64,000 nucleotides of DNA from Mucilaginibacter gilvus (GCF_004054195.1 NZ_SBIW01000008.1:124001-188000); one strand, 5' to 3'. Positions 1-8,440 are shown, numbered from the stretch's first letter. Made by a program: numbers and translations. Notes: generated from the letters alone by a model not told the origin.

Positions 1-171
1 GTTATTCATTGTATGATGAAGTATCTGGATTACTCCGAACCGCAATCAGAAAAAATTGCCTGGAAGGTACACAATGAGGGTAAATGCGCCGTACTGGAAG
101 GCTCATATACCGAAATGGAGATCTACCGAAAAATATTGCAGCAAGAGGGCTTAACCGTTAGCGTGGATTAA
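1..171 (+). CDS. clpS: ATP-dependent Clp protease adaptor ClpS family, C-terminal part (partial)
   Basis: An open frame runs in from the left edge of the window and ends at the TAA at 169-171, leaving the last 56 residues. The fragment carries the pattern of the ClpS core: a short helix, then a W-K-V-H-N-x-G-K-C segment, then a G-S-Y-x-E-x-E-I-Y helix. ClpS binds the N domain of ClpA or ClpC and delivers N-degron substrates to the ClpP protease. The start lies outside the window, so length and N-terminus cannot be judged. The family call rests on the motif spacing and is fairly good but not certain. Confidence 0.65.
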   Translation, partial: VIHCMMKYLDYSEPQSEKIAWKVHNEGKCAVLEGSYTEMEIYRKILQQEGLTVSVD

Positions 172-192
172 AGGTTATCTTATTCATCTGTA

Positions 193-699
193 TTGAACAC
201 CATCACCCATACCGAACGCTTAATAATCCGCCAGCTAACCCTGGGTGATACCGGTTTTATTATTGAGCTGTTAAATAGCCCGGGCTGGCTAAAATTCATC
301 GGCGACCGCAATGTGCATAATACCGATGATGCCCTTAACTATCTTACCAACGGGCCTCTAAAAAGCTACGCTGAACATGGTTTCGGCCTGTACCTGGTGG
401 CCACCAAAACCGATGATACGCCCATAGGGATGTGCGGCATTCTTAAACGCGCTACTTTAAATAACCCGGATATTGGCTACGCGCTGTTACCTGGCTTTGC
501 AGGCATGGGTTATGCTTACGAAATGGCAAACGCCGTTTTAAAACATGCGCAGCATGATTTGAAATTACCTGTAATCTCTGCCATAACGCTGCCGGGTAAC
601 ACCTCTTCGGTTAAGCTCCTGGGTAAATTGGGCTTGCACAACAAGGGCCTCTTTGTTGCCGAAGACTCCAAAGAAACACTGCTGCTTTTCCAAAACTAA
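193..699 (+). CDS. GNAT family N-acetyltransferase (RimJ/RimL-like)
   Basis: A 168-residue single-domain GNAT protein. It opens with the T-E-R-L-I-I-R-Q-L strand typical of RimJ/RimL-type enzymes. The acetyl-CoA pyrophosphate-binding loop is visible as G-F-A-G-M-G-Y-A-Y-E around residues 96-106, followed by the N-x-x-S-x-x-L-L-x-K-L-G-L motif near residue 138. Such enzymes move an acetyl group from acetyl-CoA to an amine; the substrate cannot be predicted. The only in-frame start after the upstream stop is TTG at 193, just 21 nt after the ClpS-like gene, so the two may be cotranscribed. Confidence 0.85.
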   Translation: MNTITHTERLIIRQLTLGDTGFIIELLNSPGWLKFIGDRNVHNTDDALNYLTNGPLKSYAEHGFGLYLVATKTDDTPIGMCGILKRATLNNPDIGYALLPGFAGMGYAYEMANAVLKHAQHDLKLPVISAITLPGNTSSVKLLGKLGLHNKGLFVAEDSKETLLLFQN

Positions 700-879
700 C
701 GCGCCGCAGGGCTTTAATCGGATTTTCCCATCTGTTAATAATGCCCGTTCGTCTATACAAATCCGGCGTCTGTCTATCGTGTTTTTATTGCTGAATTATT
801 TTTTTGTCTTTTGCTATCGTCATCCAGGGCTGGTAAACCTGAGATTGATTTAGTTGAGTTATTGATTTATTCGGTAACG

Positions 880-914
880 ATGCGTTCTGCGTGAGATACA
901 GAACGCATTTTTTA
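880..914 (+). terminator. Rho-independent terminator after the GNAT gene
   Basis: A perfect 10-bp inverted repeat, ATGCGTTCTG (880-889) with CAGAACGCAT (899-908), encloses a 9-nt loop and runs into a T-rich stretch. It lies in the 327-bp gap between the acetyltransferase and the glycosidase. The rest of that gap shows no convincing gene. Confidence 0.8.
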
Positions 915-966
915 TTCCCGTTGTTTTTGCAACATTTATTGTATCAACTTAAACATTAGTGGTGCA

Positions 967-993
967 TTGCCCGCTATTGTGGGGCTACATTTA
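967..993 (+). promoter_or_regulatory. Weak candidate promoter for the DUF5597 glycosidase
   Basis: TTG at 967-969 and TACATTTA at 986-993 are separated by 16 bp and loosely match the Bacteroidota TTTG / TAnnTTTG consensus. The final base of the -7 box is A rather than G, and the spacer is shorter than usual. It lies 33 bp before the ATG at 1027. Confidence 0.3.
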
Positions 994-1026
994 TAAACTC
1001 TTAAGTTAATTCCGAAACCGCTAATT

Positions 1027-2643
1027 ATGAAGAAGAATATTTCGCTCTGGTTTGTACTGTTGCTGCTGGCCGCTAATAACGCCCTCGGCCAAAAAAAAGC
1101 TTATTTAATGCCCCGGGTAATAGAAAAGAATGGCCGCCATGCCCTTTTGGTTGATGGCAAACCCTATTTAATGCTGGGCGGCCAGGTCCATAATTCCAGC
1201 GCATGGCCGGGTATGCTGCCGCAGGTGTGGGCCGCTGTTGAGGCAATACACGCTAATACTTTGGAGGTGCCCATTTATTGGGAACAGGTGGAAGCAGTAC
1301 AGGGTAACTTCAATTTTTCGGTAATAGACACTTTACTGCTACAGGCCCGTGCGCACAACGTTAGGCTGGTGCTGCTTTGGTTTGCCACCTGGAAAAACGG
1401 CAGCAACCACTACATGCCCCACTGGATGAAAAACAACGCTGCAAAATATCCCAACGTAACTAACAAGAAAGGGCAACTGATAGATTCTCCCTCGCCAAAT
1501 ATTGAGGCTACGCTGGAGGCCGATACCAAGGCTTTTGCAGCGGTGATGCGCTACCTCAAAAAAACCGACCCGCAGCATACCGTGATCATGGTGCAGGTAG
1601 AGAATGAGCCGGGCGCATGGGATACCCAGCGTGATTATTCGCCCCTGGCCCAAAAAATATTTGAAAGCCGCGTGCCGGCCGAATTGCTAAAACCGGAATT
1701 GCTTAAAGCATTAAGCCGCCCCACAAACGCAACCGGCACCTGGAAAGAGGTGTTTGAGGAGCGTGCGGACGAGTACTTCCACGCCTGGTCGGTAGCGCGG
1801 TTTATTGGCAAGGTTGCGGCTGCCGGCAAAGCAGAATACGCGTTGCCCCTGTATGTAAACGCAGCCCTGCGCGATCCATTGACCAACCCTATGGCCAACA
1901 GTTACGAAAGCGGCGGGCCTACAGATAACGTGATCCCCATTTACAAAGTGGCAGCACCGGCCATAGATGTGCTTAGCCCGGATATTTACCTGGACGGTAG
2001 CGAACGCATCCTCAAGGTAATTGACCTGTACGACAGGCCAGATAACGCGCTTTTTGTACCCGAGGCAAGCTTGGCGCCGCACATGGCCAGGTATATGTAT
2101 GATGTTATTGCCCGTGGCGGTATCGGCTTCTCTCCCTTCGGGATAGATAGCAACCTGCCCGACGGAAAGCAAACGGAAGCAGCGGAACGCCTTGCTCCGT
2201 TTGAGCAGGACTATAAAGTATTTAGCCCCATGATGCGCGATTTAGCGCAATGGGGTTTCGACGGAAAAATAAAAGCAGTTGTGGAACGCGAAGGCAACGC
2301 CGCGCAAACTATTGATCTGGGCGCTTGGCAGGCTACCGTAACCTTTGGCAGCAACTGGCGGGGTAATGATGTTAACCCAAATACCAAGCCAACCGGCCGC
2401 GCCATGGTCATTAAGCTCGGTGAAAATAACTTCATCGTAATAGGTGCCCTTTGCCACGTAACTTTTAAGCCCCTCGGCAGTAACCAAAACAAAGTATGGC
2501 AATACCTGTCTGTAGAAGAAGGCCAATACGAAAAAGGCGTGTTTAAACCCATCCGCATCCTAAACGGCGATGAAACCGACTGGGGCGGGCCAAGATTTGG
2601 TAGTACGCCAATGGTGCTGAAAGTGAATTTGGGGGTGAGGTAA
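1027..2643 (+). CDS. Secreted DUF5597/GH35-GH42-like beta-galactosidase family protein
   Basis: A 538-residue protein with a clear signal peptide (residues 1-21, ending A-L-G-Q), so it should act in the periplasm or at the cell surface. The first two thirds look like a TIM-barrel glycosidase of the beta-galactosidase clan. It has a G-G-Q-V-H-N start, the acid/base motif Q-V-E-N-E-P-G with E194, and the likely nucleophile E346 in V-P-E-A-S. The C-terminal third (about 400-538) is a beta-rich domain as in DUF5597 proteins. Those residues suggest a retaining enzyme acting on a plant or microbial galactoside or related sugar; the substrate is unknown. It stands alone, with no SusC/SusD pair nearby. 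Confidence 0.85.
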   Translation: MKKNISLWFVLLLLAANNALGQKKAYLMPRVIEKNGRHALLVDGKPYLMLGGQVHNSSAWPGMLPQVWAAVEAIHANTLEVPIYWEQVEAVQGNFNFSVIDTLLLQARAHNVRLVLLWFATWKNGSNHYMPHWMKNNAAKYPNVTNKKGQLIDSPSPNIEATLEADTKAFAAVMRYLKKTDPQHTVIMVQVENEPGAWDTQRDYSPLAQKIFESRVPAELLKPELLKALSRPTNATGTWKEVFEERADEYFHAWSVARFIGKVAAAGKAEYALPLYVNAALRDPLTNPMANSYESGGPTDNVIPIYKVAAPAIDVLSPDIYLDGSERILKVIDLYDRPDNALFVPEASLAPHMARYMYDVIARGGIGFSPFGIDSNLPDGKQTEAAERLAPFEQDYKVFSPMMRDLAQWGFDGKIKAVVEREGNAAQTIDLGAWQATVTFGSNWRGNDVNPNTKPTGRAMVIKLGENNFIVIGALCHVTFKPLGSNQNKVWQYLSVEEGQYEKGVFKPIRILNGDETDWGGPRFGSTPMVLKVNLGVR

Positions 2644-2770
2644 CACCAACGTTTCCCGGTTGCGAGTGTGTAGAAATAATGCTGAGCAATGTTAATTATT
2701 GTGTTATTCTTGGGCAATAGATCCTGAAATCAAACTCACAATAAATATTGCATGGAGTAAACCAAGTGGT

Positions 2771-2804
2771 AAAAATAAAAAAGCCCCACATTTCTGTGAG
2801 GCTT
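2771..2804 (-). terminator. Terminator of tRNA-Val
   Basis: A hairpin with AAGCC (2781-2785) pairing GGCTT (2800-2804) and CACA pairing TGTG, followed on the minus strand by a T-rich run (2771-2780). It sits just 3' of the tRNA, as expected for its terminator. Confidence 0.75.
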
Positions 2805-2808
2805 TAAG

Positions 2809-2883
2809 TGGGAGTTACTGGGTTCGAACCAGTGACCCTCTGCTTGTAAGGCAGATGCTCTGAACCAGCTGAGCTAAACTCCC
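2809..2883 (-). tRNA. tRNA-Val (anticodon TAC)
   Basis: The minus strand folds into a 75-nt cloverleaf. The acceptor stem GGGAGTT pairs AACTCCC, the D arm is GCTC/GAGC, the anticodon stem is TCTGC/GCAGA with loop CTTACAA, and the T arm is ACTGG-TTCGAAC-CCAGT. The discriminator base is A. The anticodon TAC reads GUA and other Val codons. The CCA tail is not encoded. Confidence 0.97.
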
Positions 2884-3004
2884 TTTTGTTTCCCGTTTAA
2901 ACTTTTGGATAACTCCCTTCGTTTTGGGATTGCAAATATAGAGTTTACTGTTAATTAGTCAAAAAATATTTTAAAATATTTTTAACGGGCATAAAGTGAG
3001 GCGA

Positions 3005-3316
3005 TTACATGGCTATGTTATGGCCCGGCCTGGGGTCTTCAGGTAAAATTTCCATTTCAGTGTAGTCAATATAGTCGGCATACCACTGTATAGCGCTCAC
3101 TACATCCAGTGCATCTTCGGCTGCTATGTTGATGGTTTCGAAAGCGTACAGCTTCTCATGGGCGTATCCGTAAAGTTGAATTTCGCTTTCGCTCGGGCTG
3201 AAGCGATCGTGGTTTAAACAGTAAACCCTTATTTTTAAACCGGTGTCTCTTGAATGAATAACATCCCTGCAAGGATCCTTAGGATCGGTAGCCAATAAAT
3301 ATACATTATAATCCAT
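3005..3316 (-). CDS. Small hypothetical protein
   Basis: A 103-residue acidic soluble protein that I do not recognise. It has no signal peptide or membrane segment. Its composition is natural for a coding gene, rich in Asp, Tyr and Ile, and a helix-like stretch (A-E-D-A-L-D-V-V-S-A-I) lies near residues 66-77. It is transcribed alone, divergently from the ferritin-like pair, with 436 bp between the start codons. No function is proposed. Confidence 0.6.
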   Translation of the reverse strand: MDYNVYLLATDPKDPCRDVIHSRDTGLKIRVYCLNHDRFSPSESEIQLYGYAHEKLYAFETINIAAEDALDVVSAIQWYADYIDYTEMEILPEDPRPGHNIAM

Positions 3317-3403
3317 CTGCGTAGTATTGGGAGTAGTTTATAAATATCTTAATGATAACTATTTACCGGGCATTGTGTTTTTTATAATATAAATTATAGG
3401 CCT

Positions 3404-3498
3404 TGGGGGATATTTCCCCATAAGTTGTGAAAGTATTTCTACAACTTAAAACCACATACCCGGCAAAAGGCCGTATTTCTTAATAATTAAGGCCTTTT
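3404..3498. repeat. Three consecutive inverted repeats in the 3317-3752 intergenic region
   Basis: Three hairpin-forming repeats lie in a row. TGGGGGA/TTCCCCA (3404-3420) has a 3-nt loop. TAAGTTGT/ACAACTTA (3421-3428 and 3441-3448) is perfect over 8 bp. AAAAGGCC/GGCCTTTT (3465-3472 and 3491-3498) is perfect over 8 bp. They lie between divergent genes, so a simple terminator role is unlikely for all three. The remaining 250 bp up to the ferritin-like gene is AT-rich and holds no convincing gene. Confidence 0.6.
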
Positions 3499-3752
3499 TA
3501 ATTTCGGCACAAGTATTGAATTGGAGTTAATACCCTTCTCAAAGGGTGTTTTTCATAGGTAGATGTAGGGCCGAAATACTGCGAGAGTCTTTCGGCCTCT
3601 TTTTGTTTTAAAAATCGCACTCTTTTTTTAGCTACTCCTATTATAGCTACTCTATTTACAGCTAACAAGTTTAGCACACAAGTCAATCTAATTATCCGGT
3701 TACTGCGTTTATCCATGTAATTAACCATCTACAAGTAATCTTTATAAGTACT

Positions 3753-4451
3753 ATGAAAACAGAAACTAACTCAACTACAGGCGGAGCAAATATGGCCAGA
3801 CGGTCGTTTTTGCGTTATGCCGGAGCGGGTGCCGCTGCCGTTGCTGTGCTTGGCGCATCATCTTGCAGAACAGGTCATTTCGATCTCCCTGCCAACGAAA
3901 ATAATATTGATATCGGAATGGGCGATATTGGCATTTTAAATTATGCCTATGCGCTTGAGCAACTGGAAGCAGCATTTTACCTGCAGGTAATTGCCACGCC
4001 TTACAGCGGCATCAGCAGTATCGAAACTTCTTACCTTACGGATATAAGGGACCATGAAGTTTTGCATCGCGACTTTTTTAAAGCTGCATTAGGTTCGGGC
4101 GCTATTGGAAGCTTAACCACCGATTTTTCATCCATTAATTTTAGCGACCGTACAAGTGTTCTTGGAGCCGCTAAATTATTGGAAGATACAGGTGTTACAG
4201 CTTACGACGGAGCCGGTTACTTAATACAAAGTGCCGATTATTTAACAATAGCAGGTAAAATCGTTTCGGTTGAAGCTCGCCATGCAGCCCTTATCTCTAA
4301 TCTTATTAAATCGGGAAGCTTTGCCGACACTGACCAGGTTGATGCTAACGGTTTAAATAAATCGGCAACAATTGCTCAGGTTTTAGCAGGTGCCAACGGG
4401 TTCTTGAAAACCAAAGTTTACGCATCTAATTTTAATTACCCTAAAGTTTAA
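3753..4451 (+). CDS. Exported ferritin-like domain protein, Tat-type signal (first of a pair)
   Basis: A 232-residue protein of the ferritin-like (Ferritin_2, dessication-related) type. The N-terminus carries a twin-arginine motif R-R-S-F-L-R (residues 16-21), a hydrophobic stretch and a lipobox-like A-S-S-C (C38), so it is probably exported folded and lipid-anchored. The four-helix bundle shows the expected carboxylate and histidine motifs: L-E-Q-L-E-A near residue 70, D-H-E-V-L-H near 97, L-E-D-T-G-V-x-A-Y near 147 and V-E-A-R-H-A near 174. These could bind a di-iron centre. It is followed after 7 nt by a paralogue in the same frame of expression. The biochemical role of this family is not settled. 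Confidence 0.85.
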   Translation: MKTETNSTTGGANMARRSFLRYAGAGAAAVAVLGASSCRTGHFDLPANENNIDIGMGDIGILNYAYALEQLEAAFYLQVIATPYSGISSIETSYLTDIRDHEVLHRDFFKAALGSGAIGSLTTDFSSINFSDRTSVLGAAKLLEDTGVTAYDGAGYLIQSADYLTIAGKIVSVEARHAALISNLIKSGSFADTDQVDANGLNKSATIAQVLAGANGFLKTKVYASNFNYPKV

Positions 4452-4458
4452 AATCGCC

Positions 4459-5307
4459 ATGAATTTATTTAATATAATAGACGAAATAGAAAAAGTTGAT
4501 CCGGAAATACACGAAAGATTAAATCCCCGCCGTGCCGCCATCAAAAACATAACCAGCTTTGGATCTAAAGTAGCCCTTGCCGCAATGCCATTTGCATTAG
4601 GTACCATGTTTAAAAAAGCATACGGAGCAGCATCTACAACTGATATAGTTGGCGTTTTAAATTATGCTTTGACGTTAGAGTACCTGGAATCGTACTTTTA
4701 CAACCAGGGTACTGCCAGCGGTGTTGTGCCGGCGGCAAATCAGGCTTACATTGCAGAAATTACTGATGACGAAAACAAACACGTTACTTTCCTGAAAGGA
4801 GTAATTACTTCATTGGGAGCCACCCCGGTTACTTCGCCAACGTTTGATTTAACAGCAGGTAACAATAAGGGCAACGGTCCCTTTAAAGATGTGTTAACTA
4901 ATTATACCACATTTTTGGCTGTAGCACAAGCATTTGAAGATACAGGTGTACGTGCATACAAAGGCGCGGCACCTATATTATTAGGCAACCAAGTGGTTTT
5001 AACTGCCGCTTTGTCTATCCATGCGGTTGAGGCACGTCACGCGTCTGCGATACGTTTGTTGCGCCATAACCTTGGTCATGATGCAAATATTCGCCCTTGG
5101 ATTGTTAGCACATCTGCCAAAGGTAATGATACCGGCGTTGCAATTATAGACGGCAATTACGCCGGCGAAGAAAACGTAACACAAGGTGGTGTGAATTTAG
5201 TAACCGCTTTGGGTGTTTCAACTGCTGTTGCCACTGCGTCTTTTGATGAGCCTTTAACTAAAGACCAGGTGTTGGCCCTTTTGGTTGGTTCGTTCATTGT
5301 AAACTAA
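4459..5307 (+). CDS. Ferritin-like domain protein (second of a pair)
   Basis: A 282-residue paralogue of the upstream gene, sharing the same four helices: L-T-L-E-Y-L-E-S near residue 75, D-D-E-N-K-H near 103, F-E-D-T-G-V-R-A-Y near 158 and V-E-A-R-H-A near 193. The N-terminus is longer, with N-P-R-R-A-A-I-K (about 22-29) and then a hydrophobic segment that could be a weak Tat-like signal, but no lipobox cysteine is seen. The 7-nt gap to the first gene implies one transcript and perhaps a hetero-oligomer. A strong hairpin follows the stop codon. Confidence 0.85.
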   Translation: MNLFNIIDEIEKVDPEIHERLNPRRAAIKNITSFGSKVALAAMPFALGTMFKKAYGAASTTDIVGVLNYALTLEYLESYFYNQGTASGVVPAANQAYIAEITDDENKHVTFLKGVITSLGATPVTSPTFDLTAGNNKGNGPFKDVLTNYTTFLAVAQAFEDTGVRAYKGAAPILLGNQVVLTAALSIHAVEARHASAIRLLRHNLGHDANIRPWIVSTSAKGNDTGVAIIDGNYAGEENVTQGGVNLVTALGVSTAVATASFDEPLTKDQVLALLVGSFIVN

Positions 5308-5336
5308 TCGCTTTTTCTAAAAAAGAAAATCAATAA

Positions 5337-5378
5337 ATGCAAAGCGGCCCTGGGGATTTTCCCGGGGCCGCTTTGCAT
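5337..5378. terminator. Bidirectional terminator between convergent genes
   Basis: A long GC-rich hairpin, ATGCAAAGCGGCC (5337-5349) with GGCCGCTTTGCAT at the 3' side, lies between the ferritin-like pair and the convergent YXWGXW gene. It is flanked by A/T-rich DNA on both sides and can serve both strands. Confidence 0.85.
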
Positions 5379-5403
5379 TTATAAAAATTATTTTATTGAA
5401 TAA

Positions 5404-7278
5404 TTATGGCCTTGTGGGGCGTTGTGGTTGTTGTTGCTGGCGCTGTTGCTCTGCCTGTTGCCTTTGTTGTTCGCGCGCTTGCTGTTGCTGCTGGCGTTGC
5501 TGCTCTGCCTGTTGCTGGCGCTGCTGATCCTGTTGCTGCTTTTGTTGCTCGCGAGCTTGCTGCTGTTGCTTATCCTGCTGTTGTTTTTGTTGCTGGCGCT
5601 GCTGATCCTGTTGCTGCTTTTGTTGCTCGCGAGCTTGCTGCTGTTGCTGATCCTGCTGTTGTTTTTGTTGCTGGCGCTGCTGATCCTGTTGCTGCTTTTG
5701 TTGCTCTGCCTGCTGCTGGCGAGCCTGCTCTTGCTGTTGACGTTGTTGATCGCGAGCTTGCTGCTGTTGCTGATCCTGTTGCTGCTTTTGTTGCTCTGCC
5801 TGCTGCTGGCGAGCTTGCTCTTGCTGTTGACGTTGTTGCTCGCGCACTTGTTGCTGTTGCTGGTCCTGCTGTTGCCTTTGTTGCTCACGTGCTTGGCCTG
5901 CTTGCTGGCGTTGTTGCTCGCGTGCCTGGTCTGCCTGCTGGCGTTGCTGCTCACGTGCCTGGTCTGCCTGTTGGCGTTGTTGCTCGGTTTGCTGCTGGCG
6001 CTGTTGTTGCGTTTGCTGGCGTTGTTGCTCGCGTGCCTGGTCTGCCTGTTGGCGTTGTTGCTCGGTTTGCTGCTGGCGCTGTTGTTGCGTTTGCTGATCG
6101 CGTTGTACCTGCATTTGCTGGCGTTGCTGTTCGCGGGTCTGCCTTTGCTGATCAGCTTGCTGGCCCTGGTTATTCAGGTCGGTAGGGCGGCGGGTAGGCC
6201 TTTCGTTACCAGCCTGCTGGCTTGGTTGTACAGCGTTGCCTGCATCGGCTGGGCGCCTGTTAAAACGACCACCCCCTTGCTGCCCGTTTGGTGTATTGGG
6301 GCGATTATTATTTGTTGGTGAGTTAACAGTACCTGTACGGTTGTTATCTGTACGAACAAAGCGGCTGTTGTTTGAGCGTGCCTCGTTTGCCAGCCTGCCT
6401 GCGTTTTCACGTTGGGTAACCGCGCCGTTGCGGCTATCGGTACCACCTATTCGCTGGCTTGGGTTTTGCTGCCTGTAAGCGGCGCCGTCAATTACCCTTG
6501 AAGGGCGCGCGCTTCTGTCCCTGCGGATATCCGGCCTGTAAAAGTTAACCGAATTACGGTCGAAAGTATTACGCGAGGGGCGATCTACATTATTAATAGT
6601 ATATAACCGCACCGGGCGTTTGGTATAACGCTGTATCTCGTCGCGGCGTGGGCCGGTTATAAAAGTACGGTTGTTATACCGGTATGTATTACGGATAAAG
6701 TTACTGTGGCCGTATATGGTATGTACCCGTGCGTATGGCACGCAATAGTTGTAAACGTTGCTGTAATTAATATACGCGTAGGGCGCAAACGACCAGTAAA
6801 AATCTGGTACGGAATAAGAGTTGTAATAATCGTCTCCATAGGATGCATTGTAAGCCACCTCAGGGGTCATCGGTGCCCAGCCATAGTAGCCGTCGCCGTC
6901 TCTCCAGTCAACCCAGGCGGGTGCCCATTCGCTGCCGGGTACCCATTCCCATCCGTAATAGTCGTCGTAGGTCCAACGGCCATAGTGGAAGGTCGCCCAT
7001 CCCCAGTCATAATCTGATACCCAGGTGTTGCCATAGGAAGTATACACCCAGTGGCCGTTGGTTACATAAGGGCGAAAATCCTGATCAACATCAGGCACCC
7101 ACACATCGCCATATTTGGCATCGTATACCCAGGTGCCATAAGGAGCAAGCTGATCATAGAACTCCTGTGTGGAAATGTATTGCCCGCCGCCGTCCTGTGC
7201 GGAACTTTTTGCAGGGGCAATTGCCATCAGCATGATGGCTAAAAGTGCTGTCCCCCATATTTTGGTTAATATTTTCAT
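5404..7278 (-). CDS. YXWGXW-repeat (DUF6600-like) secreted protein with long Gln-rich tail
   Basis: A 624-residue protein with a signal peptide (residues 1-27, ending S-S-A-Q). Residues 34-150 hold repeated aromatic motifs such as Y-G-T-W-V-Y, Y-G-W-E-W-V-P and Y-Y-G-W-A-P-M, the mark of YXWGXW or DUF6600 proteins. A basic, Asn/Arg/Pro-rich linker (about 190-360) follows. From about residue 360 to the end the chain is almost only Gln, Arg, Ala, Glu, Asp and Lys in short near-repeats with periodic basic and acidic residues, probably a long disordered or coiled-coil rod. The role is unknown; an envelope-associated protein is likely. The repeat tract also leaves long, meaningless open frames on the other strand. 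Confidence 0.8.
   Translation of the reverse strand: MKILTKIWGTALLAIMLMAIAPAKSSAQDGGGQYISTQEFYDQLAPYGTWVYDAKYGDVWVPDVDQDFRPYVTNGHWVYTSYGNTWVSDYDWGWATFHYGRWTYDDYYGWEWVPGSEWAPAWVDWRDGDGYYGWAPMTPEVAYNASYGDDYYNSYSVPDFYWSFAPYAYINYSNVYNYCVPYARVHTIYGHSNFIRNTYRYNNRTFITGPRRDEIQRYTKRPVRLYTINNVDRPSRNTFDRNSVNFYRPDIRRDRSARPSRVIDGAAYRQQNPSQRIGGTDSRNGAVTQRENAGRLANEARSNNSRFVRTDNNRTGTVNSPTNNNRPNTPNGQQGGGRFNRRPADAGNAVQPSQQAGNERPTRRPTDLNNQGQQADQQRQTREQQRQQMQVQRDQQTQQQRQQQTEQQRQQADQAREQQRQQTQQQRQQQTEQQRQQADQAREQQRQQADQAREQQRQQAGQAREQQRQQQDQQQQQVREQQRQQQEQARQQQAEQQKQQQDQQQQQARDQQRQQQEQARQQQAEQQKQQQDQQRQQQKQQQDQQQQQAREQQKQQQDQQRQQQKQQQDKQQQQAREQQKQQQDQQRQQQAEQQRQQQQQAREQQRQQAEQQRQQQQPQRPTRP
5430..6170. repeat. Gln-codon repeat tract inside the YXWGXW gene
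   Basis: About 740 bp made of short imperfect repeats built from CAG/CAA codons on the minus strand, with interspersed codons for Arg, Ala, Glu, Asp and Lys. Longer units of roughly 60-90 bp recur (for example 5500-5640 against 5590-5720, and 5930-6000 against 6020-6080). This is a substrate for slipped-strand or recombinational length change, and a likely site of assembly error. Confidence 0.85.
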
Positions 7279-7459
7279 AATAATTCGAGTAAGATAGGCT
7301 TATATACAGGTATGACTGTACTAAGTATAAAACGTTTAAACAATAAATAGTTTTACGCCTTATATTGTATAACAAAAGGTCGGCAAAGAAATTTTAGCAC
7401 ATTTGGCTAATTTCTGCCTTATCTTTTAATAATTTTATAGGCATTTTTAACACAGCATT

Positions 7460-8422
7460 ATGAGCACAGTAAACATCCCTCGCCTCGACCTGAATACTTA
7501 CATAAACGGCAGCGCCGACGAAAAAAAGCAATTTTCTGACAGCATTGGCAAAGCCTTTAACGAAACCGGTTTTGTTACCGTAACCAACCATGGTTTAAGC
7601 AAAGAGCTGATGGATAAATTATACGAGCAGGTAAAAACTTTATTTGCCCTGCCCGAAGCAGCTAAGCAACAATACGAGATCCCCGAATTGGCTGGCCAGC
7701 GCGGCTACACCGGCAAAAACAAAGAAACCGCTAAAGGCTTTAAGGTGCCCGATTTGAAAGAGTTTTGGCAGATAGGGCAAATAGACCCCGAAGCAACCGC
7801 CAGTAAGGAAGACTACCCGGATAACATGGAGGTTGCCGAATTACCCGAATTTAACACCACTACCGAAGAAGTTTATAAAAAACTGGAAGCAGCCGGTAAG
7901 CACCTGCTGCGCGCTATAGCCGTTTACCTGGAACTGCCCGAAAATTATTTTGATGATAAGGTAGCACATGGTAACTCCATACTACGCACGCTGCATTACT
8001 TCCCGATAACAGACCCGGATGCTTTACCGGATGATGCGGTACGTGCCGGCGCGCATGAGGATATTAACCTGATAACCCTTTTAATTGGTGCCAGCGCCGA
8101 TGGTTTAGAACTGTTAACCCGCGAAAATAAATGGTTCCCGGTTACTGCTTTTGGCGAAGATTTGGTAGTGAACGTGGGTGATATGCTGCAACGTTTAACC
8201 AATAACAAGCTAAAATCTACCACGCATAGGGTGGTGAACCCTCCGCGCGAGCAGATGAAGAATTCCCGTTTTTCCGTGCCGTTCTTCCTGCACCCCAAAT
8301 CAAATATGGATCTCACCAGCTTGCCATCAACCATAGATGCCGGGCATCCGAAGGTTTATACCGATATCACCGCAGGGGAATACCTGGATGAGCGATTGAG
8401 GGAGATAGGATTGAAGAAATAG
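7460..8422 (+). CDS. 2-oxoglutarate/Fe(II)-dependent oxygenase, isopenicillin-N-synthase-like
   Basis: A 320-residue enzyme of the non-haem iron oxygenase superfamily. The N-terminal half matches the DIOX_N domain, with I-P-x-L-D-L, G-F-V-T-V-T-N-H-G and the G-Y-T-G region. The C-terminal half holds the iron triad H199-x-D201 and H256, and the 2-oxoglutarate-binding R270-x-S272. It should couple 2-oxoglutarate decarboxylation to substrate oxidation in the cytoplasm; the substrate is not predictable. The ATG at 7460 gives the expected N-terminus. It is a single-gene unit closed by a strong terminator. Confidence 0.9.
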   Translation: MSTVNIPRLDLNTYINGSADEKKQFSDSIGKAFNETGFVTVTNHGLSKELMDKLYEQVKTLFALPEAAKQQYEIPELAGQRGYTGKNKETAKGFKVPDLKEFWQIGQIDPEATASKEDYPDNMEVAELPEFNTTTEEVYKKLEAAGKHLLRAIAVYLELPENYFDDKVAHGNSILRTLHYFPITDPDALPDDAVRAGAHEDINLITLLIGASADGLELLTRENKWFPVTAFGEDLVVNVGDMLQRLTNNKLKSTTHRVVNPPREQMKNSRFSVPFFLHPKSNMDLTSLPSTIDAGHPKVYTDITAGEYLDERLREIGLKK

Positions 8423-8440
8423 TTAAACAAGAAAAATAAT

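Noticed and set aside
653..853. 66-codon open frame after the GNAT gene
   Set aside because: Overlaps the end of the acetyltransferase in another frame and has no family features; a chance frame.
3498..3728. 76-codon minus-strand frame upstream of the ferritin pair
   Set aside because: Basic, low-complexity product without recognisable features; it starts in an arm of an inverted repeat and occupies the likely promoter region.
5430..6170. Considered as a CRISPR array or minisatellite
   Set aside because: Repeats keep a 3-base codon period inside a coding frame, and there are no spacers of constant length.
5406..6321. Two long plus-strand frames rich in Leu and Ala/Val
   Set aside because: They arise only because CAG/CAA repeats read as CTG/TTG or GCT/GTT on the other strand; the minus-strand gene has the signal peptide and domain.
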